Shown here piece after piece: positions 18,383-26,256 of a stretch of 64,000 bases of DNA; positions within the stretch are counted from its first letter, which is position 1; every line of letters starts with the position of its first letter. The notes under the pieces are model-generated. The model did not search any database. It was not told the origin of the DNA and saw only the letters and a list, made by a program, of their open reading frames with translations. The translations under genes and the position numbers were made by a program. Source of the DNA: Rhizobium rhizoryzae (GTDB taxonomy: Bacteria; Pseudomonadota; Alphaproteobacteria; Rhizobiales; Rhizobiaceae); the NCBI RefSeq assembly GCF_011046895.1, contig NZ_CP049250.1, positions 2,144,501-2,208,500 of the forward strand, given 5' to 3'.

Positions 18383-19671
18383 AAGAACAAGACCGGGCCA
18401 ACGGCCAGCTGGGTATTTTTGTCCTCGTGGTCTTTGCTGCCGGATATTTGCTGTCATCCCAGTTACGGGGGGTGACAGCGGCGCTGGCGGCCATGTTCAC
18501 TGCAGAGTTTTCTTTATCTTCGGCCCAGCTAGGTTTGCTTGCCGGATCTTATTTCGTGTCTTTTGCGATCATGCAGCTGCCTATGGGCGCACTACTGGAT
18601 CGGTTCGGTGTCCGGCTGGTTCTCGTGGTTTCATTGAGTGTTGCCGCGCTGTCCTGCTTACTATTTGCCAATTCGAGTTCATTCAACGGACTTTTCGGCG
18701 CTCGATTGCTCAGTGGTATCGGTGTCAGCGCCTGTCTTATTGCGCCGCTCACGGCAGCCCGCCTCTGGACGGCCGCCGCACAGCAACAACGCCTTAATTC
18801 ATGGATGTTGATGGCGGGTGCGCTCGGTCTTGTACTCGGCACGCTACCATCCGAAAGCCTTGCAACCTCATTCGGCTGGCCGTCTCTGTTCGTGGCACTG
18901 GGCATTTTGTTCGCGGCGGTTGCCCTGCTGGTTGCGGTGAAGGCGCCGAAGCATAATCCCCAAGGGACAACAGGTATCCGAAGCTTCTTCCTCGGCTATA
19001 AAAATATCATGTCCACTTCCTATACTTGGAAGATTGGTGCCCTTGGGTTCTTCAACTATGCAATCCTTGTGGCTGTGCAGACCTTATGGATTGGTCCCTG
19101 GTTGACGCAGTTGAGGGGGGAAGATGCTCGCGGGGCATCGCTGGAACTTCTGTTCATCAACATCATCATGCTCGTGACATTTTTACTCATGGGCTACCTT
19201 TCTCCGAAGTTCAACACGTCTGCCCAGGACGCCGAGCGCCTGTTGCGCAGATGGACGCCGGCGAGCATCACGATTTTGATTGTCATCACGATCATGGGTG
19301 ACAAGGCCGATTGGTACATGTTCGCCCTCTATTGCGTTACCGCGTGGCCGTTATCGGTCACTCATCCACTCGTGGGCCAGCAATCCAAGCCAGCAGAAGC
19401 AGGGCGTGCGATAGCATTTTTCAATTTGTTGTTGTTTGTCGGAGTTTTTATCTGGCAGTGGGGATTTGGTTTGCTCGTTTCCGCAATGTCACCGACGTTC
19501 GGAGTGACGCAATCCTATCAGATTGCCCTAGGTTCGCTCGCGGCCTTCTCGGTCGTCGGCTACTGGGTATTTCTGTCGGCCGTACCCAGACCGCGTCTCA
19601 TTGAGTTGGACGCTTCAGTCTCTCACGGAAGTAAGACCCGCGCCGTAATCGCTCCGGCTTCAGAAGATTGA
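18373..19671 (+). CDS. MFS transporter coupled to the oxygenases
   Basis: 432 residues from the ATG at 18373, which overlaps the oxygenase stop; the longer open frame upstream is only the shadow of the oxygenase. Twelve hydrophobic helices are visible. MFS motif A appears after helix 2 as GALLDRFGVR. By position it should export the oxidised product or import the substrate of the two oxygenases. The last 17 or so residues (from about VSHGSKTRAV) are antisense to an IS3-type transposase remnant, so the native C-terminus appears to have been replaced by insertion-sequence DNA. A cytoplasmic tail change of this size could be harmless. Confidence 0.85.
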   Translation: MELKEQDRANGQLGIFVLVVFAAGYLLSSQLRGVTAALAAMFTAEFSLSSAQLGLLAGSYFVSFAIMQLPMGALLDRFGVRLVLVVSLSVAALSCLLFANSSSFNGLFGARLLSGIGVSACLIAPLTAARLWTAAAQQQRLNSWMLMAGALGLVLGTLPSESLATSFGWPSLFVALGILFAAVALLVAVKAPKHNPQGTTGIRSFFLGYKNIMSTSYTWKIGALGFFNYAILVAVQTLWIGPWLTQLRGEDARGASLELLFINIIMLVTFLLMGYLSPKFNTSAQDAERLLRRWTPASITILIVITIMGDKADWYMFALYCVTAWPLSVTHPLVGQQSKPAEAGRAIAFFNLLLFVGVFIWQWGFGLLVSAMSPTFGVTQSYQIALGSLAAFSVVGYWVFLSAVPRPRLIELDASVSHGSKTRAVIAPASED

Positions 19672-19800
19672 AGACGCTTTCGACAGCCGCACAATCATGG
19701 CCGTTGAACGTGGCGATCTCTGATCTGGTTCTGATGCATGTCGAACTGCTGCGCGAGCTCGACCATTTTCGCCCTTGATCACGGCGGCACGACTTTCGCC
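19604..19800 (-). mobile_element. IS3-family transposase remnant
   Basis: On the minus strand, 19763-19730 reads MVELAQQFDMHQNQI, matching the N-terminal helix-turn-helix of IS3-family OrfA (LAQQFDVHPNQI type). Just beyond, in another frame, 19716-19604 reads NGHDCAAVESVFNLLKPERL, matching the C-terminal part of OrfB (the AVESFF-LLKxER element near the last catalytic Glu). OrfA start and OrfB end are thus fused with nearly everything between deleted and frames broken. It overlaps the last codons of the MFS gene and abuts the truncated ABC-GNAT gene. Confidence 0.65.
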
Positions 19801-19899
19801 TTAAAGGCAGGCCTTTGGTTGCAGCGGAGTCGTTTCGTTGTACTGGCTCCTGTTTTCGGCAGCATCCGGTTCCGAGGCCAAGGTGAAGAGCAAGGCTGA

Positions 19900-20832
19900 A
19901 GCCACCGCACTGGCACGCAGGTATTCTCTAGCGATCGGCGGTATCAGGCGGCTTGGCCTGACGATCAGCCGATCATTGAGGCTATCGCGCCGAAGCGTGC
20001 CTTTGATGATGTGACGGCGGCGCTTGCGGCAGTCGGGCTGGGCTCTGTGCCCGCCTGGCTGCGGCCCTTCCATGTGCTGTCCAATGGCGAGAAGTTTCGG
20101 GCAGAGCTTGCCCGGATCATCTGCGAACAGCCTTCCGAAGTTGTCATCGATGAGTTCACCAGCGTGGTCGACCGGCAGATCGCCCGCATTGGTGCGCTGG
20201 CCTTTGGCAAGGCATGGCGGAGAACGGGTGGCAGGGCGGTTCTGCTTTCCTGCCATTATGACATCATCGACTGGCTCGATCCGGACTGGATCTATGACAT
20301 GGCAACGGGTGCGTTCACCGGGAGGTATCTTCGGCGACGACCAAAAATCCAGCTGGAGATTCGCGAAACCAACTGGCGATGGTGGCCGCATTTTGAGCCG
20401 CATCACTATCTGAAACTGCCGCACATGATCGCTGCCACTTGCTATGTCGGCTTCGTGGAGGGCGAGCCGGTGGCGCATGTGGCTTTCTCCACAAGGCCGG
20501 GACTAGCTGAAGCCAGAGCCTGCCGCCTTGTGGTCATGCCGGAATGGCAGGGTGCAGGTGTCGGCGTTCGATTCCTCAATGCCGTTTGTGCAGAATGGAG
20601 GCGGGGAAACAACCGCTATGGCAAGCCGCTTCTGACGCTCTTCCATACCTCGCATCCGGGCTTGGCGGCGGCGCTGCGTCGGGACAGCAACTGGGCCCAA
20701 GTCTCTGCCGTTCTCTATGGTCCGGGCAAACAGAAGAGCGCGCTCGGCCGTGGCATGAAGACAGGATATGGCGGGCATCTGCGCGCAATCCAGGGCTTTC
20801 GCTATGTGGAAGGTGCGGAGGACGCGTCATGA
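19900..20832 (+). pseudogene. 5'-truncated ABC-ATPase / GNAT acetyltransferase fusion
   Basis: The open frame runs from an upstream TGA at 19897 to 20832, and homology starts near RYQAAWPDDQPIIEAI at about 19936. The visible ATPase half has an ABC-like signature LSNGEKFRAELAR, Walker B VVIDEFTSVVDR and switch His in LLSCHYD, but no Walker A: the 5' part is gone next to the IS3 remnant. The C-terminal half has the GNAT core RLVVMPEWQGAGVGVRFLN, the acetyl-CoA loop. Such fusions occur in phage and island contexts beside formyltransferases. A GTG at 20011 could still start a shortened protein, but without Walker A it would not bind ATP normally. Confidence 0.7.
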
Positions 20833-21374
20833 GGATCGGTATCATTGGCCAGAAGTGGCTGGCGGCCGAAGTCTTCAAGGCGCTGCGGCCAGTTCACGAG
20901 ATTGCTTTCGTCGCCGTGCCCAGTCAACAAGACCGGCTATGGCAGCTTGCGATGGAAACGGATGTTCCTGCCTATTGTTACGGCGGGTGCGGGCTGGATG
21001 CGCTGGCAGGGCAGGCGGCTGATCTCATCCTCTGCGCCCACGCCTTCGTCTTCGTGCCCGCTCATATCAGAGAACAGGCCCGCTATTGCATCGGCTATCA
21101 CCCGTCACTGCTACCGCTCCATCCGGGCAGACATGCGGTGGCTGATGCTGTTGCGGCAGGAGATCGCATCACGGGCGGCACGGTCTATCATCTGACCGAC
21201 GCCATGGATGGCGGGCCGATTGCCTTCCAGGATTGGTGCTTCATCGGAAAGGGCGAAACACCGGCCGACCTGTGGAGGAGGGCGCTCGGCCCTATGGGGC
21301 TGGAGCTACTGCTCAAAGCCACTGACCATCTGGCAGTCTACGGCTTCATCCCAGCGGAGGAGCAGGAGCTTTAG
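20829..21374 (+). CDS. Formyltransferase-family protein
   Basis: 181 residues, the size of a single formyl_transf_N domain without the C-terminal domain of methionyl-tRNA formyltransferase. GYHPSLLPLHPG carries the catalytic His, and DAMDGGPI carries the Asp of the family; the usual Asn before it is not obvious. The start ATG overlaps the stop of the ABC-GNAT frame (ATGA), so the two were translationally coupled. A folate-dependent formyl transfer onto a small substrate is possible. The pairing with an ATPase-GNAT protein is typical of mobile-element cargo, and its role there is not known to me. Confidence 0.75.
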   Translation: MRIGIIGQKWLAAEVFKALRPVHEIAFVAVPSQQDRLWQLAMETDVPAYCYGGCGLDALAGQAADLILCAHAFVFVPAHIREQARYCIGYHPSLLPLHPGRHAVADAVAAGDRITGGTVYHLTDAMDGGPIAFQDWCFIGKGETPADLWRRALGPMGLELLLKATDHLAVYGFIPAEEQEL

Positions 21375-21445
21375 ATTGTTTGCGATTTCAATCGCAAGTA
21401 TGCCTGACACTATTACCAAAGACGAGGTAGTTGGGATTCGCTTCA

Positions 21446-22372
21446 ATGACACAAAACTTAGATCTGAAGTCTGTTTTCTATCCATTCGGCAGAAGGAAAA
21501 TAGAACAACTTAATCAAGCAGGTGGCTTGCTGGCGCATTACACGAATTTGCCGGTGTTGGTGAGCATTCTTGAAAAGGGTGAAATTTGGCTGCGCACAAC
21601 TCAGAAAATGAATGATTACCGGGAAATTGAATGGGGAGTTTCTCGTCTTCAGGAGGCTTTAAAGCTGCCGGGTGGGCTATATTTGAAGAAGGCGTTGAGC
21701 CACGTTGATCCTGAATTGTCCGCATACGTCGATACCTTTGCCAAGCGGAACGAGCAACTTTTCACTACCAATACTTATTCCAGCTCATTCACATTCCATG
21801 ATCCCACGCGCGACCGCTACGGTCGCCTTTCGATGTGGCGCGCATACGGCAAAGTCGCTTTGATATTGGATAGCAAGGCGATCGCGGATGATCTCACCAG
21901 TCACGTGCGATTGACCGCCATGGCTTACATGGAAGCATCTGAAGTGAGTGAGCGTATGGTGGAAGTTGCCAAAAACGTTGAGGCTCATCAGGCGCAATTG
22001 CGGACATTTGATCGCCAGACACTCAGGGCCGAAGTATTCCTTATGCTCGGACTCGCTCAGCTATCGAATAAACACCCAGGCTTTCGTGAGGAGGATGAGT
22101 GGCGCGCCCTTTGGGTGGAAGATGTTCGATGTGATCCGCTGCTGTCGAAAAGTGTTGAAGTCATTAAAGGTCAGGAGGAGGTAGTCTATCGCCTTTCCTT
22201 AGCAGCTTTGTCCCGTGGAAATCTCAGCGCATTGGTTGATAAGGTCATGATTGGCCCAACAACGGTTGATGAGATGATCGAGATGCGCGATCGCGTAGAG
22301 GCGACTTTTACAAAGTTAGGATGGTGGCCAAAGAATGGTATTGAGTTAACTGAGATACCGCTGCGTGAGTAA
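21446..22372 (+). CDS. DUF2971 domain protein
   Basis: 308 residues from the ATG at 21446; a TTG at 21431 is also open. LAHYTNLPVLVSILEKGEIW, TTQKMNDYREIEWG and the later SMWRAYG are the typical DUF2971 pattern of conserved Tyr/Asn/Trp positions. The function of the family is not established; members are often found in variable islands, some near anti-phage genes. It is visibly poorer in G+C than the core genes and ends about 190 bp before a tRNA gene. Standing alone, it cannot be assigned a role. Confidence 0.7.
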   Translation: MTQNLDLKSVFYPFGRRKIEQLNQAGGLLAHYTNLPVLVSILEKGEIWLRTTQKMNDYREIEWGVSRLQEALKLPGGLYLKKALSHVDPELSAYVDTFAKRNEQLFTTNTYSSSFTFHDPTRDRYGRLSMWRAYGKVALILDSKAIADDLTSHVRLTAMAYMEASEVSERMVEVAKNVEAHQAQLRTFDRQTLRAEVFLMLGLAQLSNKHPGFREEDEWRALWVEDVRCDPLLSKSVEVIKGQEEVVYRLSLAALSRGNLSALVDKVMIGPTTVDEMIEMRDRVEATFTKLGWWPKNGIELTEIPLRE

Positions 22373-22492
22373 GATATGGCCTGCAAGGCTGTCCACGCTT
22401 AAGGCGACGTGATGGTCTTACACGCTAATTGCAACGTTTGGAAAAAGGCCAACTTGATAGCGAAGCTAATTTTCATTTTTCCGGAACCTAGT

Positions 22493-22556
22493 GTCAAAAT
22501 TCCGGATTTCGGCGTCAAGCTACAGTCAAAATTCCGGATTTCCGCGTCAAGCTACA
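22493..22556. repeat. Two tandem copies of a 32-bp unit
   Basis: 22493-22524 and 22525-22556 are identical except for one base (TTTCGGCG versus TTTCCGCG). Each begins GTCAAAATTCCGGATTT and ends GTCAAGCTACA. Arrays like this occur at the ends of some transposons (for example IS21-like ends), so this may be a solo element end, 9 bp from the tRNA 3' end. Confidence 0.8.
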
Positions 22557-22564
22557 GAGAGTAA

Positions 22565-22640
22565 TGGTGGGCCCGGAGGGACTCGAACCCCCAACCAAGC
22601 GGTTATGAGCCGCCGGCTCTAACCATTGAGCTACAGGCCC
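22565..22640 (-). tRNA. tRNA with CAU anticodon, probably tRNA-Ile2
   Basis: 76 nt including an encoded CCA. Acceptor arm GGGCCTG / CGGGCCC, D-arm GCTC-AATGGTTA-GAGC, anticodon loop CTCATAA on stem GGCGG / CCGCT, T-loop TTCGAGT. The anticodon arm and D-loop resemble E. coli ileX (lysidine-modified AUA-reading tRNA) more than an elongator Met tRNA. The amino-acid identity depends on TilS modification and is not certain. Its 3' end faces the accessory island to the left, the usual geometry of a tRNA integration site. Confidence 0.93.
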
Positions 22641-22894
22641 GTGCCTTATGTGGAAGGCACAGCGAAGAGCGCAATGGTTCGCTCGTCGTCAGGAAACGGG
22701 CTGTAACGCAAAAAATGGTTGTCAGCAAGCGCTGCCGTAATGGCTACACAATCGCAGTGCAGCTATCACTCCTGTTCCACAGCTTTCGGTGCAAGGAGCC
22801 TATCCTCTGTGCGCGGCAGCGGTCAGGTCGCATCAATGTTCGAGCCGGGCATTACAATGTTTCGGCAGACTTGAAATCATAAACGGAGAAATTC
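22641..22894. other. Gap between tRNA and SIMPL-domain gene
   Basis: 254 bp. No ORF or hairpin is convincing. It must contain the promoters of the tRNA (minus) and of the SIMPL gene (plus). Confidence 0.4.
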
Positions 22895-23650
22895 ATGTCC
22901 TTCCGTCTTCGTCCATCTGTCCCTGCAAAAGCAGCTAGCCTCGCGCTGATGGCAAGCCTTGTGCTGCCTGCCGTTTCGTTTGCGCAGGCGCCGCCTCCAC
23001 CACCGCAACCAAGGGCGATCACCGTTTCAGGCGAGGGAACTGCCAGCATCGCGCCAGACATGGCCATCGTCAATCTTTCGGTCACGCGCATGGCGGAAAC
23101 GGCTCAAGCTGCGCTTGCCCAGAACAATGAGGCGGTGCGATCGGTGCTCGACGCGCTGAAGGCGAACGGGGTAGCGGATCGGGATATTCAGACCGGCGAT
23201 TTTTCGATATTCCCACGCTACAGTGATCGGCAGCCCACGCCACAAAACACCAATCAACAACCGGTCATTATCGGGTATCAGGTCACGAATTCCCTGACTG
23301 TTCGTGTGCGCGAATTGTCGAAGCTGGGCGGGCTGATCGATCAATCCGTGAAACTCGGCGTCAATCAGGGCGGACAGATCACCTTCACCAACCATGAGCC
23401 GAAAGCTGCCTATCAGAATGCGCGGCGCAAGGCCGTCGAAGATGCAATGGAAAAGGCGAAGACCTTGGCCGAGGCCGCCGGAGTGATGCTAGGGCCTGTC
23501 GCCACTATTTCCGAAACCAATCTGCAGCCGGTTGCGCCCGCTCCAATGATGCGGATGGCGATGGCGAAAGAGGCCGATTCCGTGCCTGTGGCGGGAGGTG
23601 AAACGACTTATACGGTGACCGTCGAAATGCGGTTCGATATCCGGCCCTGA
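22895..23650 (+). CDS. SIMPL (DUF541) periplasmic protein
   Basis: 251 residues with a signal peptide ending near SFAQA (about residue 31). The mature domain has the DUF541 pattern: ITVSGEGTASIAPDMAIVNL at its start, IGYQVTNSLTVRVRELSKLG in the middle and ARRKAVEDAMEKAKTLAEAAG toward the end. Such proteins form oligomeric periplasmic or outer-membrane assemblies, some linked to oxidative stress resistance. GGAGAA lies just before the ATG. It is monocistronic, with a weak hairpin at 23667-23683. Confidence 0.88.
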   Translation: MSFRLRPSVPAKAASLALMASLVLPAVSFAQAPPPPPQPRAITVSGEGTASIAPDMAIVNLSVTRMAETAQAALAQNNEAVRSVLDALKANGVADRDIQTGDFSIFPRYSDRQPTPQNTNQQPVIIGYQVTNSLTVRVRELSKLGGLIDQSVKLGVNQGGQITFTNHEPKAAYQNARRKAVEDAMEKAKTLAEAAGVMLGPVATISETNLQPVAPAPMMRMAMAKEADSVPVAGGETTYTVTVEMRFDIRP

Positions 23651-23760
23651 TCATGTGCCAAGCGATCCCGGTTTGAAACCGGGGTTGCTTGAATGCAGCT
23701 CATCGCAGTCGGAGGGCGAGCCAAGCGCTCGCAACGCCCGCTGGATCGTTGGGCGAGATA

Positions 23761-23964
23761 CTAAATTGCGAACATGATGCGGAGTTTGCGTTCATCTCTG
23801 AGGCCGCGGCGGTAGAGATCCATCATCGTCGTGGCCAGCATTTTCGCCTCAACGTCAGTCTTGGCGTAACCCTGCTTGCGCAGCGCACGATTAAACAGGC
23901 GCTGCAACATTGCCAGCTCATAGGGCATGAGGACACCCTCGGGCGCCGGATAATCGAATTTCAT
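23761..23964 (-). CDS. Small conserved-looking hypothetical protein
   Basis: 67 residues from the ATG at 23964, which has GGAG 8 nt upstream, rather than the longer frame starting at 24060. The sequence is mostly amphipathic helix, with MPYELAMLQRLFNRALRKQG and ATTMMDLYRRGLRDERKL; no signal peptide or cysteines. It looks like a small rhizobial cytoplasmic protein of unknown function. A 14-bp palindrome 20 bp upstream may control it. Confidence 0.6.
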   Translation of the reverse strand: MKFDYPAPEGVLMPYELAMLQRLFNRALRKQGYAKTDVEAKMLATTMMDLYRRGLRDERKLRIMFAI

Positions 23965-23983
23965 TGCAACAACTCCACAACCT

Positions 23984-23997
23984 GTACCACCTGGTAC
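23984..23997. promoter_or_regulatory. 14-bp palindrome upstream of small gene
   Basis: GTACCACCTGGTAC is an inverted repeat GTACCA-CC-TGGTAC located 20 bp before the start of the minus-strand small gene. Operator role is inferred from position only. Confidence 0.35.
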
Positions 23998-24322
23998 CGA
24001 TGCTTGTGATTCAGCATAGTTCAATGTGCGTTGATCTTCCAAGTTCCCTGCCGTGCACATTGCAAATTTGCAACCTTATATCTTGAAATTATCAACATGA
24101 TCCAAAATGAAACATGTTGCGACAGACTAGTCCGAAATGCCGCGCCTTTCAAAGCAACGATTGGCCAAGCGGCCATTCTGTCCTTGCTTTTGGTATACGA
24201 AGACTTCCCGATTTATCATATTTGTTCCGAAGTGATACATGAAAAAATGAGATGACAACCAAATTTCGCCACTGTCTTATAGCGGACGATCAAGCCGAAA
24301 TGGAACTGGTTGGAAATCGGAT

Positions 24323-25117
24323 ATGCGCACGTTCGCTCTGCTTGGTTTGGTGTGTCTTGCTGCGCCCGCTCTGGCTGCCGGGGAAACACAGGTTGCTGTC
24401 AATGGGCCTGCGGCCAATGTAGCACCACATTCCGCCGCAGCGCGTGCGTTGTTGGAACCGAAGTTGAAGCTCGGCGGTGCGCCGTCCGGCACCGCACCGC
24501 GTGTGGCGCTGACGTTTGACGCATGCATGGGGCAGGCCGATGCCCGCATTCTATCCACTCTCGTCGACGAACGCATTCCGGCGACACTGTTCGTCACGGC
24601 GCGGTGGCTTCGAAACAACGCGGACGCCATTGCGATCCTGCGTGCGCATCCCGACCTGTTCGACATTGAGAACCACGGCGAAAATCATATTCCGGCCGTG
24701 GACGTGCCAGTCAAGATCTATGGCATTCCCGCGGCCGGCAGCAGCGCCGCCGTCGAGCGGGAGGTGGCCGCTGGTGCCGCGGCGGTAACAGCCGCGGGAT
24801 TCTCATCGCCACGCTGGTTTCGTGGCGCGACCGCCAAATATGACGAAAGCGCTATCCATCAGATCCGGCAGATGGGATACAAGATTGCCGGCTACTCCCT
24901 GAACGGCGATGGCGGCTCGCTGCTTGGAGCAGTAATGACGGAGCGCAAGATCGCTGGCGCAAGGGATGGCGATGTCGTGATCGCCCATATCAACCAGCCG
25001 ACGCATGAGGCTGGGGCAGGGGTGGTTCGGGGCCTTATGGCGCTAAAGCGCAAGGGAACAGTCTTCGTGAAATTATCCGAGGTGGACGGCGAGGGCGATG
25101 CCGGGACGACCCGGTAA
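24323..25117 (+). CDS. Secreted polysaccharide deacetylase-family protein
   Basis: 264 residues with a signal peptide cleaved near LAAG (about residue 20). The NodB-like domain is visible: VALTFDACMG (motif 1, with the catalytic Asp and an unusual Ala-Cys instead of Asp-Asp), ENHGENH (motif 2, metal histidines), PRWFRGATAKYD (motif 3) and DGDVVIAHINQP (motif 5). The second Asp of the usual TFDD is replaced, which is also seen in a group of proteobacterial periplasmic homologues; activity on N-acetylated sugars is therefore likely but not assured. Monocistronic. Confidence 0.85.
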   Translation: MRTFALLGLVCLAAPALAAGETQVAVNGPAANVAPHSAAARALLEPKLKLGGAPSGTAPRVALTFDACMGQADARILSTLVDERIPATLFVTARWLRNNADAIAILRAHPDLFDIENHGENHIPAVDVPVKIYGIPAAGSSAAVEREVAAGAAAVTAAGFSSPRWFRGATAKYDESAIHQIRQMGYKIAGYSLNGDGGSLLGAVMTERKIAGARDGDVVIAHINQPTHEAGAGVVRGLMALKRKGTVFVKLSEVDGEGDAGTTR

Positions 25118-25236
25118 GATAAATGATGAGATTTCTACGTCCTTCAGCCGTGTCGCGCGCGTGGTAAGTAGCGCCGGGAAGACGGAATGTCTCAAACCGG
25201 GATTTTTGCGCTTCGATGACAGGACCGGGTGTCGCC

Positions 25237-25467
25237 TCAAGCGTTTCGACGCAGCGATTTCGCGGTATGTGCGAGGCTTTCGTCAAGCCGGGCGTAGAAC
25301 TCATCGGCGCGCGTCTTGTGCATCTGGAGCTGCAGTCGGCTGATTTCACTTTCTGCGACCTGCTTCATCAGATCCTGAAGCGAATCTTCCGCGACGCCAT
25401 CTGCACGCATGACCATCAGGATCAAAGGATCCGCCGCCAGTTCTTTCAGGGTCAGTTCGTGTTCCAT
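25237..25467 (-). CDS. Small helical hypothetical protein
   Basis: 76 residues from the ATG at 25467, preceded by an excellent ribosome site (AAAGGAGGA), which is why the much longer upstream frame is rejected. The sequence MEHELTLKELAADPLILMVM then a charged helix SEISRLQLQMHKTRADEFYA suggests a small coiled or helical cytoplasmic protein. No family is recognised. Confidence 0.65.
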   Translation of the reverse strand: MEHELTLKELAADPLILMVMRADGVAEDSLQDLMKQVAESEISRLQLQMHKTRADEFYARLDESLAHTAKSLRRNA

Positions 25468-26256
25468 GTCTCCGTCCTCCTTTAGTCGAATCGACGATGA
25501 CGCACGATTGCGACAAAAATGAATCAGGCCTCTGAAATTCAGCACTCGCCGGTGTTTTAAACCGTCCACAGCCACCGTCAGCGGCATTTGTCTACAGGTC
25601 GGGCAAATTCCGCCGATAAACCAATTTGATTCCAGAGCCTTCACGAGACTTTTACTCTCGGTGTCTATTGTGGACATCCTGTGGAGGACTTGTACCGGGC
25701 GACTGTAGGTTGCCAAAATGTTCACAGATGTTCCAGCATCGTTGCCGAACGGAATTTTGCGAATTCGGCGGGGTCGATTTCGGGACAGGAATGGCACAGG
25801 TCCGGTGACGACTGGTGGCCAATCCGGTTGGAACTGAAGGGCGCATTGGCCGTTTTCGAGACGAAGAAGACGGGAGGGCGACATGATGAGGAAGTTCCTG
25901 CAGGTTTTGATGAGGCAGGCGGACGCGATGCAGGTGGAGGATCTCCAAGCTGCAACGGGAACCTACGCAGACGGATTGTTTCCCCTGACACGGGAAGAGG
26001 CGCCAGAGACGCGTGCCGACAGGATGCGTCACTCGTATCAGCGCGATACATCTGCTGCATCGCAACTGGCGGATAGCTTTCCAGTTTTCAATTGATCCTG
26101 AGCGGTTGTTGCGCCGCCTCATGGGCTGGTTGGACGAAATTTGCTGCAGTCGCGGTGCTGTGACCCGCTCGCCACTATCTATATCAAAATTCTTGTATAA
26201 TTGCCTGACCGCTCTATAAACTGAGAAATTAGAAATGCGGGGCGCAGGGGTATTAC
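25468..26256. other. 789-bp region before the hybrid kinase, one possible small gene
   Basis: Mostly without a supported gene. Only the 70-codon frame at 25883-26095 has a good ribosome site. No RNA gene or strong hairpin was seen. An A/T-rich stretch near 26180-26235 may carry the kinase promoter. Confidence 0.4.
25883..26095 (+). CDS. Possible small ORF (70 aa)
   Basis: GGGAGGG lies 6-7 nt before a double ATG. The product MMRKFLQVLMRQADAMQVED... is hydrophilic and of no known family, with 70 residues and no signal peptide. The good ribosome site is the only support; the frame could be chance. Confidence 0.35.
   Translation: MMRKFLQVLMRQADAMQVEDLQAATGTYADGLFPLTREEAPETRADRMRHSYQRDTSAASQLADSFPVFN

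Noticed and set aside
22493..22556. CRISPR-like pair
   Set aside because: Directly adjacent copies without a spacer.
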